A stretch of 64,000 bases of DNA, from positions 1 through 64,000 of the forward strand of contig NZ_WTYD01000001.1 in assembly GCF_009827295.1 (NCBI RefSeq), given 5' to 3'. The DNA is from Qipengyuania pelagi. Lineage in GTDB: Bacteria > Pseudomonadota > Alphaproteobacteria > Sphingomonadales > Sphingomonadaceae. The notes under the pieces were generated by a model. It was not told the DNA's origin. It did not search any database and saw only the letters and a list, made by a program, of their open reading frames with translations. The position numbers and the translations under genes were made by a program. Within the stretch, counting starts at the first letter, position 1. Each line of letters opens with the position of its first letter. Below are positions 39,421 through 47,646 of this stretch, one piece after another.

Positions 39421-40230
39421 TCAGGCCACCTTGTCCTTGAGGGCTTCCATCACGAGCTCCGCCGTGCGGGTAGCGCTGGCGGGGTTCTGCCCGGTCACCA
39501 GATTGCCGTCGCGTAGGGCGAAGGGGGCAAAATCGGGGCCGCCCTCGTGTTTGCCCCCGAGTTCCTTGAGGCGCGTTTCGAGCAGGAACGGCACCGCCTG
39601 ATCGAGGCCGACCGCGCGTTCCTCGCTGTCGGTGAAGCCCGCGACACGGCGGTCGGCGACGAAGGGCGTGCCATCGGCCTTCTTCGCCGAGACCAGCCCT
39701 GCCGGTCCATGGCAGACGGCGGCAACGATCTTGCCTTCGCGGTCGAAGCGTTCGACCAGGCGGGCCAGTTCGTCGCTGCCGGGGTAATCGAACATGGTGC
39801 CGTGGCCGCCGGGCAGGAACAGCGCGTCGTAGCCGGCGGGATCGATGCTTGTGAATACAGGGGTGCTGGCAACCTCGGTCTTCAGGGCGTCGTCCTTCAG
39901 ATAGCGCTCGACCGAAGTGTCGTTCTCACCGTCGGCGTTGACGCTGCGCTGGTCGACGGGGATGGCGCCACCCTTGATGGAGGCCAGCGTCACCTCGGCG
40001 CCCGCATCGCGGAAGGCATAGTACGGGGTGGTAAGTTCCTCGAGCCAGACACCCGTCGGTTCGGTGCCGGGAGTCATGCGGTCGGCGGATGTGGCCACCA
40101 TGAGAATGCGGGTCATCGTCAATTGTCCTTTTCCATTGATGTCGGGGGCACGAGCAAACGCAACCGGCGCAGCCGCACCCGCCACAAGGGCAGCGGTGAA
40201 AGCTTTCAGCAGTTGGAGGCGATTTTGCAT
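39421..40230 (-). CDS. DJ-1/PfpI-family protein (glyoxalase III-like), second copy, possibly secreted
   Basis: 269 aa from the ATG at 40,230. The first ~28 residues form a signal-like peptide ([20 protein letters not shown]). A second ATG at codon 39 (base 40,116) also has a good ribosome site (AAAAGGAC) and begins [16 protein letters not shown], where relatives usually start. Two protein forms, exported and cytoplasmic, are possible. The nucleophile elbow is [11 protein letters not shown], and the conserved acid lies in [14 protein letters not shown] (Glu). The segment [13 protein letters not shown] is typical of Hsp31/ElbB-like glyoxalase III. It is the first gene of the four-gene operon and divergent from a LysR gene. 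Confidence 0.9.
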   Translation of the reverse strand: MQNRLQLLKAFTAALVAGAAAPVAFARAPDINGKGQLTMTRILMVATSADRMTPGTEPTGVWLEELTTPYYAFRDAGAEVTLASIKGGAIPVDQRSVNADGENDTSVERYLKDDALKTEVASTPVFTSIDPAGYDALFLPGGHGTMFDYPGSDELARLVERFDREGKIVAAVCHGPAGLVSAKKADGTPFVADRRVAGFTDSEERAVGLDQAVPFLLETRLKELGGKHEGGPDFAPFALRDGNLVTGQNPASATRTAELVMEALKDKVA

Positions 40231-40301
40231 TCGCTCGTTCCTTTCGGCGGCCTAGATAGGCAGGGAACGGCATCATGAAATCCAGCGGGAATGGTGGACG
40301 G

Positions 40302-40319
40302 CCATAAATTCGCTTATGG
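40302..40319. promoter_or_regulatory. LysR-type operator
   Basis: Perfect palindrome CCATAA-ATTCGC-TTATGG, which fits the T-N11-A rule of LysR boxes, 7 bases before the preferred lysR start and ~75 bases upstream of the divergent DJ-1 operon. Confidence 0.65.
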
Positions 40320-40326
40320 AACCGGA

Positions 40327-41205
40327 ATGTCACTTCTGCAGTTGCGCACCTTCGTCGAAGTCTACCGCCGTCGTTCACTGAGCGAGGCGGCCCGGGCAAT
40401 CGGCATCACCCAACCGGCGGCGTCGCAGCACATCGCATCGCTCGAGGCGCAACTGGGCCGTCCCTTGTTTGATCGCCATTCGCGGGGTGTTCGACCAACA
40501 GTAATTGCCGACGATCTCGCGGCTTCGATCGGAAGCAGCCTCGACACGGCGGAATCGGCACTGGCCAGCGCGCGGGCCCGATCGTCGCGCATCTCGGGCA
40601 CGGTCCACATCGCCGCGCCGTCGGACCTGCTGGGAGAGATGATCACGCCCCGACTGGCTCCGCTGCTGGAAGCAGGGCTGGACCTGCGCCTGCATATCGG
40701 CGGGCGCGAGGCGCTTTATACCATGCTCCTCGAAGACAAGGTGCATCTGGCTGTCACCGCCTCGCAACCCGAAGATCCGCGCCTGGCCTTTCATGCGCTG
40801 GGCGAGGAACACCTGCGCGCCGTAGCTTCTCCCGCCGTGGCCATGCGGATTGCCGAATTGCCGCTTGCCGACGGGCTCAACCGGACGGCCCACCTCGCCT
40901 ACGATCTTGACCGGCCGCTGTTGCGGACCTGGCTCGAGGCAAACCAGATCGAGCTGACGAACCAGCCCGCCTTGACCGCACCCGATCTGAGGGTGCTACG
41001 GTCGGGATTGCGCGCGGACCTCGGCTGGACGGTACTGCCCGGCTATCTCATCCGCAGCGAACGCGCTGCCTGCACGCTGATCGAGATACCCGCGCCGATC
41101 ACGGTTCCCCGCAACGCCTTCTACCTCGTCTGGGCGCGCTCATCGCTGCGCCATCCGCGCGTCGCCATGGCTCGGGACGCCCTGATTGCTGCACTCCGAA
41201 CATAA
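40327..41205 (+). CDS. LysR-family transcriptional regulator
   Basis: 292 aa from the ATG at 40,327 (MSLLQLRTFVEVYRRRSLSE); the ATG at 40,291 would put a perfect operator inside the coding sequence. The HTH is AARAIGITQPAASQHIASLE. The rest is the periplasmic-binding-like effector domain (SGTVHIAAPSDLLGEMITPR onward). It is divergent from the DJ-1/glyoxalase/old yellow enzyme/MRJP operon and probably activates it upon sensing a reactive electrophile (inference from position and operator). Confidence 0.9.
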   Translation: MSLLQLRTFVEVYRRRSLSEAARAIGITQPAASQHIASLEAQLGRPLFDRHSRGVRPTVIADDLAASIGSSLDTAESALASARARSSRISGTVHIAAPSDLLGEMITPRLAPLLEAGLDLRLHIGGREALYTMLLEDKVHLAVTASQPEDPRLAFHALGEEHLRAVASPAVAMRIAELPLADGLNRTAHLAYDLDRPLLRTWLEANQIELTNQPALTAPDLRVLRSGLRADLGWTVLPGYLIRSERAACTLIEIPAPITVPRNAFYLVWARSSLRHPRVAMARDALIAALRT

Positions 41206-41274
41206 TGGTGGCCACGCCTGTTGGGCCGTGAGCGCAATGTCGGGTCTGAACCGGTTTAGCGCTGGCGGAAAGAA

Positions 41275-41349
41275 TGGCGGCTTTCGGGATCGTCGGCGAC
41301 AAGGCCGAACGGCCGGATGTGGGGCGCAAAGCGGACATCACGTATTCTG
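41275..41349 (+). repeat. Dispersed degenerate repeat, copy 3
   Basis: Starts TGGCGGCTTTCGGG and ends with a 29-base block (GGGGCGCAAAGCGGACATCA and 9 more) that differs from copy 2 at two positions. It lies in the 41,206-41,611 gap, where I see no gene. Confidence 0.6.
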
Positions 41350-41611
41350 GACCGTCAGTTGCGTTGGCGACTGCATTAAACAACCCATAACCAGTTGTGA
41401 ATGTCTGCTGGGAAAGAGCGGCCGCAGCCTTAGGCGATGGGCCGCCGGGGTTCTATCTTCGCGAGGATTACAGCCGTCCAGCGGGAAGAATTTCGGGCGC
41501 GCCGATCGCGGCGGCGAGTACAGCTCCATACTGCTTGAAGGGCCTAGCTTTCGGGAAGTGCGTAGGGAGGAAAAGCCTACGGCTTCGCCGTTAAAGCGAA
41601 AGGATTAAGAC

Positions 41612-42220
41612 ATGGTTGATGGAGATGGGGAAAAGCGTTCGGTGATCGAGGCACTTCGAGAGCTCAGCGTGTCCGACCCCGCAGTGCAGGTGCACATCGC
41701 AAGTTACACGAAAGCCTTGGGCGAGATGCTCCGGGGCCGACCGATCGATCAGGTAGGTGCGAAGCACGTGACCGCGGCCGCCTGCTTCACCATGGACGAG
41801 AGCGACCGAAACTACCTCATGGCGGCGTCAGTGAGGCTGCTGATAGATCAGGCCGTCCTCACGTTCGATGTCGATGATCCCATGGGAGAGCCGACCGGAA
41901 TCGTAGCCGTCCGTCTGGAAGAGCCGGAGGTGGCCTTCTATGGACGTTGCAGGCTTTGGGCACCGGCCAATGACGGCAGGGTGCTCATAGTGCCTGAAGC
42001 GGACGCCGAGCGCCATTTCGAAGCCAGCGGGCATAGACTCGTCGAACGCTGGCGCCGCCTGCCAGGATCGCTGGACGCCGGAGAGAAGCGCGCTTGGCAT
42101 CGGATGAGAATGCTGGCGAAGACCTTCGACCGCGGTGACCTCGAAGGGGCGCGGCTCAACGTGCTGAGCAAGGGTGACGACGGTCGATTGACGGCCTTGG
42201 TGACCCGTCTGGCAGCTTGA
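41612..42220 (+). CDS. Hypothetical protein, function not recognised
   Basis: 202 aa with an AAGGA ribosome site 8 bases before the ATG. It is soluble and mixed acidic/basic. A helical N-terminal part (EALRELSVSDPAVQVHIASY) is followed by a beta-rich middle (LTFDVDDPMGEPTGIVAVRL) and a basic C-terminus (DAGEKRAWHRMRMLAKTFDR). No signal peptide, membrane helix or known motif is visible. It is followed by a G+C-rich hairpin and lies in the recombinase-bearing right end of the island, so it may be cargo of that element. Confidence 0.7.
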   Translation: MVDGDGEKRSVIEALRELSVSDPAVQVHIASYTKALGEMLRGRPIDQVGAKHVTAAACFTMDESDRNYLMAASVRLLIDQAVLTFDVDDPMGEPTGIVAVRLEEPEVAFYGRCRLWAPANDGRVLIVPEADAERHFEASGHRLVERWRRLPGSLDAGEKRAWHRMRMLAKTFDRGDLEGARLNVLSKGDDGRLTALVTRLAA

Positions 42221-42231
42221 GCAATGCGAGC

Positions 42232-42252
42232 GGAGCGGCGTCAAGCCGCTCC
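42232..42252 (+). terminator. Hairpin after the 202-aa hypothetical gene
   Basis: Stem GGAGCGGC / GCCGCTCC with a GTCAA loop, 11 bp after the stop. No T-run follows, so termination efficiency is doubtful. Confidence 0.45.
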
Positions 42253-42553
42253 GCCGTTGCAGGAGACGAGCGGACGCTGTCGCGCGAGCCTCGGTCCTCC
42301 CCCCACCTCGACATCGAGGTGCTCAACGAAAGACCATCCGGATTGCTTAACCGCGCGGCCATGTTCGATACCTTGGTGGGCAGAACGCCTTTCGCCGACC
42401 AGACCTGAAGCCAGGCTCTTGACCGTGTTCAGGTACACCTGAGTTCCATGTCCATTATCGTTCCGATATGTGGGGCGAGGCGATGACGAACATTCTGCAG
42501 TCGATCCCAAGAGGATATGCCGTGGGCGGGCTGGCGAGCCGAGGACGATTATC

Positions 42554-43150
42554 ATGCGTGCAGGATCCCTTACCGAACTGATGAGCTTCGCGGCAGTGGC
42601 GGAGGAGTTGAGCTTCCGCCGTGCCGCGGTCCGCATGAACGTTTCCCCGTCTGCGCTCAGCCATACGATCCGTCGCCTCGAAGAACGTCTCGAGGTGAGC
42701 GAACTGCAGGCGATGCTACAGGCAATGGGGCGCGGCCGTGCGGAACTTCCCGAGATCGAGCTTCTCTCGTCGCATCTCAGCTTGCCCTTGCGCGGAAATC
42801 TCGCCTACGCCGCGCTAGCTGTCACGTTCGAGCTCGTCACCAACGCCCTCAAGTACCGGGTCGTCGACTTTCCAATCCGTGTTACCATCAGGGCCATGGG
42901 AGGGCGCGTGGAGCTGTGCGTAATCAGCCGACCTTCATTCGAGATGCAGCCGCTCGTCGGGGGAGGAACAGGAACGCCCCTGATCGAGCGGATCGTCCGC
43001 GATGTTGGCGGAGAGTTCGCGACGAGACTCCAGAGTGGCGACCACATCGCGCGCGTTCTCCTGCCGCGGGTTCCCAGACCCGACCATGGCGGGAGAAGAC
43101 GCGTCAGACCGGGAAACGGAAAGGGCCCTTCTTCAATCCCTATCGTATGA
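42554..43150 (+). CDS. LysR-type HTH fused to a histidine-kinase-like ATPase domain
   Basis: 198 aa from the ATG at 42,554 (GAGGA ribosome site 8 bases upstream). Residues ~5-52 are a LysR DNA-binding domain (ELMSFAAVAEELSFRRAAVR, NVSPSALSHTIRRLEERLEV). Instead of an effector domain, the chain continues with a HWE/HisKA_2-type ATPase fold: LAVTFELVTNALKYRVVD is the N-box (E and N), GTPLIERIVRDVGGEF the G-box region. The middle W-E motif of HWE kinases is degraded (ELCVISRPSF) and no phospho-acceptor His region is present. It could be a functional one-component regulator or a chance gene fusion. Confidence 0.7.
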   Translation: MRAGSLTELMSFAAVAEELSFRRAAVRMNVSPSALSHTIRRLEERLEVSELQAMLQAMGRGRAELPEIELLSSHLSLPLRGNLAYAALAVTFELVTNALKYRVVDFPIRVTIRAMGGRVELCVISRPSFEMQPLVGGGTGTPLIERIVRDVGGEFATRLQSGDHIARVLLPRVPRPDHGGRRRVRPGNGKGPSSIPIV

Positions 43151-43435
43151 TCGCGGGCGCAGTTCGACGTCCTCGTATTCCACGTTCTCGAGGAGGTGAG
43201 TGAGCGGAACCTGCAGTCCGACCGCCAGTCGAGCGAGATTTCGTAAGCTGGGCAACGTCCGACCCGCTTCCAGCCGCCAGATATAGGCCTGCCGCATCCC
43301 GCACCGTTCGGCCAGCTGCGTGCCGTCGATACCGGCATCCTGGCGCAACAGGCGCAGGCGCTCGCCCAGGCTTCGCGCAAGGCGGTCGTCAGCACTTCCA
43401 GTATCGTCTCGCGGCTTCGTCATCGTCGCCAGCAT
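43133..43435 (-). CDS. XRE-family helix-turn-helix regulator
   Basis: 100 aa from the ATG at 43,435 (AAGG 9 bases upstream; a second ATG follows at 43,423). The HTH_3 domain covers ~20-80: ERLRLLRQDAGIDGTQLAER, then GMRQAYIWRLEAGRTLPSLR and LARLAVGLQVPLTHLLE. It is the small phage/plasmid-type repressor. It converges with, and overlaps by 18 bp, the LysR-ATPase fusion gene. It may govern the nearby recombinase genes (inference). Confidence 0.85.
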   Translation of the reverse strand: MLATMTKPRDDTGSADDRLARSLGERLRLLRQDAGIDGTQLAERCGMRQAYIWRLEAGRTLPSLRNLARLAVGLQVPLTHLLENVEYEDVELRPRSYDRD

Positions 43436-43836
43436 ACACCCGACCCTTCCTTCGGGCCATCGGCGCGACGCTTGTTCTCCCCGAAAGTCATCGTCACGAC
43501 TGCAACACGAGTGCCTTCTTGACGACGAAATCAGGGACCTCATCGCAAACAGGGCCAAGACGGATTCTGCCCGTTCGATCGCACTTACCGATGCTTAAGT
43601 TGCAGCGACTAAAGGCGACCAGATGGCTACCCCGTTATCAGCCCGTCTCCTTCAGACGCTACAGCGACACCGGTTGCGATCCAGGGGCGCATCACGCGTC
43701 TTCGCCCCAGCACGGCGCCGGGAAGTCTTGTGCTAGCGGCGGGAAAGCATCCCCGAGCGACGCTCCACGCCGTCCTTCGTGCATATCCACCGCCGGAGGA
43801 CTTGGCAGCGGCGACCCGGCGTCTTAGCCTGCGGCG
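43436..43836. other. Gene-free stretch between XRE regulator and 183-aa gene
   Basis: No frame gives a credible protein, and I see no strong hairpin or repeat. Confidence 0.45.
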
Positions 43837-44388
43837 ATGAACTCCAGCGGTCCGCAGATAGGGTATTCACAGCTCGTAAAACTTCTCGTTACCGTCTTTG
43901 GGGTCCCCGAGCAGGGAGAGAAGGCGCTCCGGGCCAGGCTGAAGAACCTGCAAGCCAAGAATTTTCCACCCGGCGTCAACCTGGGTCGACTGGGCCGTGT
44001 CGCGTACGGCCCCCGTGAGGTGGCCATGCTCGGGCTTGTGCTCAGTCTCACCTCATCTTTCGTGTCCCCCGATGTGGCGGTGAATACCGTTCTGAAGGAA
44101 TGGAAGCTGCTGGCCGAGGCGCTGCGCGAAGGTGCCCGCGGCAAGGGCCGGGTTGGCGCTCTGGCCACATTCCGGGCGAACGCTCTCGGGTCGCTCGGTA
44201 AGGGTTCCAAGAAGCAGGCGCCAGTGATGGACGTCGTGATCCGCTGGCCCGACGAAAGGAAAAAGGGTCAGCCGGGACCGCTCATCCTTGTCGATCTCGA
44301 TGACTTGGCGGAGCGACTGGTCAAGGGAATGTCCGGCGTCGTCGACGGGCTAGCCGAGAATACTCCATTGTTCGCGGAACTCGAGTGA
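43837..44388 (+). CDS. Hypothetical protein with a possible MerR-like winged helix
   Basis: 183 aa. The N-terminal ~95 residues (YSQLVKLLVTVFGVPEQGEK, RARLKNLQAKNFPPGVNLG, RVAYGPREVAMLGLVLSLTS, SPDVAVNTVLKEWK) read like the short winged helix that precedes MerR-type coiled coils: an L-x-x-L-Q-x-x-x-F-P-P-G turn and a helix near Y-G-P. The C-terminus (VMDVVIRWPDERKKGQPGPL, ILVDLDDLAERLVKG) is unknown. It converges with the tyrosine-recombinase-like gene, with 121 bp between the stops. A role as regulator or directionality factor of the element is a guess. Confidence 0.65.
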   Translation: MNSSGPQIGYSQLVKLLVTVFGVPEQGEKALRARLKNLQAKNFPPGVNLGRLGRVAYGPREVAMLGLVLSLTSSFVSPDVAVNTVLKEWKLLAEALREGARGKGRVGALATFRANALGSLGKGSKKQAPVMDVVIRWPDERKKGQPGPLILVDLDDLAERLVKGMSGVVDGLAENTPLFAELE

Positions 44389-44509
44389 GCGGCAGGTAGT
44401 CGCGGAACAACCCAGCGCGGACGGCCCCCTCCTGAGGTAGGACCGTTCGGAGCACCGACTATCCGACCTGCAGTCATGCAGTTCCCACCGGAACAGACAT
44501 GTTGGTTTC

Positions 44510-46099
44510 TCATCGGGCTAGCCCGAGCACCAGCCTGCGATCGAAGCCTGCCTGCTGCTGATCGAAGATCGGGTCGGACTTAGCCGCGCGCTCGAGGGTC
44601 TTCTCGAACGCGTATCGCGCCTTCACCATCGCGACGGAGGTCTGGAGCAGATTGGCCGCTCGTTCCCATCTTCCCTCGTCGGTCGCAGTACGTACGATGT
44701 GCGTGGCTAGAATGTCCCTTATTGCATGTGGTCCGAAGGCCATGCGGCCCTCGACCGGTAGTCCGGTCAGCGGATCGATGACCCAATTTAACCGTGTAAA
44801 GTCCCTGATGATCTGACCGAGTGCGTCGTAGGTCATCGCTGTACCATTGGAGTCGGGGAACAGCACCGAATACACCCGCTTGCCCTTGCGGATCGCGCGG
44901 TCGGACAGGAGAGGAAGGCAGTTTTCGACGTAGTGATCGAAGAGATGGGCCAAGCCCCACCAGTCGTGGCAGTAGCGCTCGTAGTCACGCTTGGTATCGG
45001 GGGTTCCGAAGAAATCGACCTGCGAGAAGTTCTTGAAGGATTCCCAAGGGATATGGAGTCTCAGCCCGATGGGGGTATCGCCATCGCGATCAAGGACGAT
45101 CTGACCGCCATCGCCCGATCTGTAGAGGAGCTCCCGGATGTTCTGCGATCGGAGGCATGTGACACAGAGCAGAAGGAAAACGAGCAGGTTGCGGACCGCG
45201 ATCGCATGAAGCATCGGTTGCGCTTCCTGCTTCGGCAGGGCACCATAGGCGTGTTCGATCATCGCGGTAACGTGGTCCAAAGGTCTTTCGGCTTCCAGTA
45301 TCTCCTGGACAGGTTCGAACGGATCACGCGATTTCTCGACAAGCCGCTTCATGTACGAATACATGTTCCCGAGGCGCGCATTCGTATCAATCACGAGACG
45401 CAGCCAGTCGTCTTCCGCCCTCGCGCGAAGGTCGTCCGGAACGAGCGGGCCGAGCGAACCGAATTCCTCGGGCGTCTTCGAATACCTGGTCGCGTCCTCC
45501 TCACGGTCGAAATCCTCGAACGTGAATTTGCGCGCCCTGATGCTGTCGAGGCCCTCGCATGATCCCAAGGGGCGCTCGTCGGCCTGTATCATGGGCAAGA
45601 AGATGTCGCTTCGCTGCGTGATGAACCCGTAGCGCGGATGCATCAGCATCCTGATGAAATGCACGAAGTTTAGATCATAGGCCGTCAACAGCGGCTGAAG
45701 CGGCACGTCCTCGTCGGGATCGACGCGGAGCCGCGAGCAGAAGTCGATATAGGCTAATACCACCTTCCTGTTGAGGAGGAGGGCCAACGAAACCCGGTCC
45801 GGTTCCAGACCGAGCCCACCCAGTTCCGCAGACGCGCATGCATACCGGGCGAAGCGTTCGATGTGCCTTCGAAATATCTTCGCCGAGTCCTTCTCCCAGG
45901 CGCCGTTGGGGCTCCTCTCGAGTTCGGGATCGATCGCGCTCTTGTGTGCGACTATCTGTTCGACCTCGTTGAAGATCGGGCAAGACCTCGCCGGTGGGGG
46001 CACCTTCTTCCAGTACTTGCTTCTGGCATCCTGCGAACGCGTGAAATCCCGGTCCTGACGCTCGACCTTCGCCTCGTACAATTGGACGCGTCGCCTCAA
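44510..46099 (-). CDS. Large tyrosine-recombinase-like protein
   Basis: 529 aa. The C-terminal third shows the tyrosine-recombinase pattern: TCLRSQNIRELLYR (box-I Arg), GPHAIRDILATHIVRTATDE (H-x-x-R) and LLQTSVAMVKARYAFEKTLE (catalytic Tyr in RYAF). The N-terminal half is helical and may bind DNA. The start is uncertain: the frame stays open upstream for ~100 bases (AKGRDLSLDDDELRRR) without ATG or GTG, and the TTG at 46,099 looks internal, so the N-terminus may be truncated or use a rare start. Such enzymes integrate or excise mobile elements. It is near the comM junction. Confidence 0.75.
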   Translation of the reverse strand: MRRRVQLYEAKVERQDRDFTRSQDARSKYWKKVPPPARSCPIFNEVEQIVAHKSAIDPELERSPNGAWEKDSAKIFRRHIERFARYACASAELGGLGLEPDRVSLALLLNRKVVLAYIDFCSRLRVDPDEDVPLQPLLTAYDLNFVHFIRMLMHPRYGFITQRSDIFLPMIQADERPLGSCEGLDSIRARKFTFEDFDREEDATRYSKTPEEFGSLGPLVPDDLRARAEDDWLRLVIDTNARLGNMYSYMKRLVEKSRDPFEPVQEILEAERPLDHVTAMIEHAYGALPKQEAQPMLHAIAVRNLLVFLLLCVTCLRSQNIRELLYRSGDGGQIVLDRDGDTPIGLRLHIPWESFKNFSQVDFFGTPDTKRDYERYCHDWWGLAHLFDHYVENCLPLLSDRAIRKGKRVYSVLFPDSNGTAMTYDALGQIIRDFTRLNWVIDPLTGLPVEGRMAFGPHAIRDILATHIVRTATDEGRWERAANLLQTSVAMVKARYAFEKTLERAAKSDPIFDQQQAGFDRRLVLGLAR

Positions 46100-46218
46100 T
46101 TCGTCGTCGTCCAGCGACAGATCGCGCCCCTTCGCTCTGCGTCTGGATCGGGGAACTCTCCAGTTACTCGCAGACGAGCCTGCCTCCCGGTCTGGTCGAT
46201 CGCGGCGCTCTCGACAGG

Positions 46219-46443
46219 GTGATGGAAGACCGCGACCGGTTCGCCGGATTCAGGTCCGCGGTGAACATCCGAATGGCGCATGCCGATCCGGAAAACGCGC
46301 TCGACGCGGCGAAGGTCTCCGACGAGTGTTTCGCCCTCGTGACACGCGCCTACCTGAAGCATTCCGGCCTGGACCTGCTGCCGGATCGGATCGTCGGGGA
46401 GACAGCGATACTGTGGTACCGACTTCAGCAGGGGTTCCTATAG
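46219..46443 (+). CDS. Hypothetical protein, possibly a 5'-truncated remnant
   Basis: 74 aa from ATG at 46,219, but the frame reads convincingly further back (ELSSYSQTSLPPGLVDRGAL DRV) to ~46,140, opposite the N-terminus of the recombinase gene. Sequence FAGFRSAVNIRMAHADPENA and DLLPDRIVGETAILWYRLQQ looks like real protein of unknown family. The stop overlaps the 3' end of the truncated serine recombinase. It may be the C-terminus of a gene cut by the same rearrangement. Confidence 0.45.
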   Translation: MMEDRDRFAGFRSAVNIRMAHADPENALDAAKVSDECFALVTRAYLKHSGLDLLPDRIVGETAILWYRLQQGFL

Positions 46444-46790
46444 AGACGCGAGCCATCGACGGTAGCTACAGCAACTCCGGCCTCGGTGAGGTTCATCATC
46501 CACATGAACACACGGCCCGGTTCCTGACGCGAAAGACGGTCGAGTTTCTCGCAGAGAAGAATGACCCCGTCCGGGTAGCGCCCTGCTTCGACATCCCTCA
46601 CAAAGTGACCAAGCGACCCTGTCGATGCGTGTTCGCCCTTGAAAGCGCTGATGCCATCATCGACCAGTTCGTCGATCACCGCCCAACCGTTCTCGGCAGC
46701 ATGACGACGGCAGTCGTCTCTCTGTCGCTGGAGACTCGATCCCTTCCCCTGTTCAGCGCTCGACCAACGAATATAGATCACGCAGTCCAT
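46425..46790 (-). pseudogene. Serine recombinase (resolvase N-terminal domain), 3' truncated
   Basis: 121 aa. The resolvase domain is clear: VIYIRWSSAEQGKGSSLQRQ contains the catalytic Ser (in the YIRWSS segment), followed by VIDELVDDGISAFKGEH, YPDGVILLCEKLDRLSR (conserved D-R-L-S-R) and MNLTEAGVAVATVDG. Large serine integrases continue for ~350 more residues (recombinase and zinc-ribbon domains); here the frame ends at 46,425 in RLYRNPC. The start lies only 46 bp from the comM break, the usual place of an integrase gene beside its attachment site. Confidence 0.85.
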
Positions 46791-46831
46791 CGGAAGCTCA
46801 CTTATCGGAAATATCGATTTAGGTGTAGCCG

Positions 46832-46846
46832 TATCTTACCTGAAAA
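46832..46846. other. Insertion junction / candidate attachment site in comM
   Basis: On the minus strand CATAATCTT of comM runs directly into TTCAGGTAAGATACGG, foreign sequence that leads into the serine recombinase gene. The coding match to comM ends within 9 bases here, which places the crossover at about 46,840. Confidence 0.65.
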
Positions 46847-47477
46847 GATTATGCCCGCCCGCCGCGGCGATCTCCAGCGCGCGCTTGGCGGTCTCCTGCC
46901 CCTTCACGCGCTTGAGATCGGGGCCGGGCGGGGCGGCTTCGACTACGCCCGGTTGCGGTTCGGGAAGGCGTTGAGTGCCCTTCAGATGATTGAGCAGGCT
47001 GGCGAGATCGGGCGCTGCCACCACCGGAACCTCGCTCGCCCATTTCGCTTCCGAGCCCTGCGCGCGCGGACAGATCAGACCGCATTCCTGCTCGCTCGCA
47101 TGGATCGCCGCGAGCAACACGCCGGGCGAGGGGACGATGCGGGCATCGAGTGCGAGTTCGCCGACCGCGATATATTCGGTCAGCTGTTCGGCATCGGTGA
47201 CGCCCATCGCCGCGAGCAGGGCCAGCGCGATCGGCAGGTCGTAATGCGACCCTTCCTTGGGGAGATCGGCGGGGGACAGGTTCACCGTGATCCGCTTGGG
47301 CGGCAGGGCCAGGCCCATGGCGGACAGGGCCGCCTGCACGCGTTCGCGGCTCTCGCCCACCGCCTTGTCGGGCAGGCCGACGACCATGAAACGCGGCAGG
47401 CCGGGCGCGACCTGGCACTGCACCTCCACGGCGCGCGCCTCCAGGCCGAGATAGGCCACCGTGCGAACCAGTGCGAC
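46836..47477 (-). pseudogene. comM: comM (Mg-chelatase/YifB family), 5' part, cut at the P-loop
   Basis: The native start is probably the GTG or TTG near 47,477 (VALVRTVAYLGLEARAVEVQ); the frame to 47,648 is open but reads poorly. The N-terminal Lon-like domain is intact (PRFMVVGLPDKAVGESRERV, ITVNLSPADLPKEGSHYDLP). The AAA domain begins KRVKGQETAKRALEIAAAGG HN and breaks off as LFR-stop, exactly where the family has LLM-G-P-P-G-x-GKS. ComM is a helicase for branch migration in natural transformation. The ATPase half is not in the window. The stop is supplied by inserted DNA. Confidence 0.9.
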
Positions 47478-47646
47478 CAAACCAAACCCCCGAAATGTCC
47501 CCGCCGTTAACCGTTCTTTGCGGGGAGAAGCGCCGCCTGTCGAGTGCGAAGGCGGCTGAAAAGCGCGGATCGCGTAAACGGACATGAAGGGCCTGTTAGG
47601 GAAAGCCGTTGGGAGCTCTGCAAGTTCGCGCGGCGATACCGGTCTC

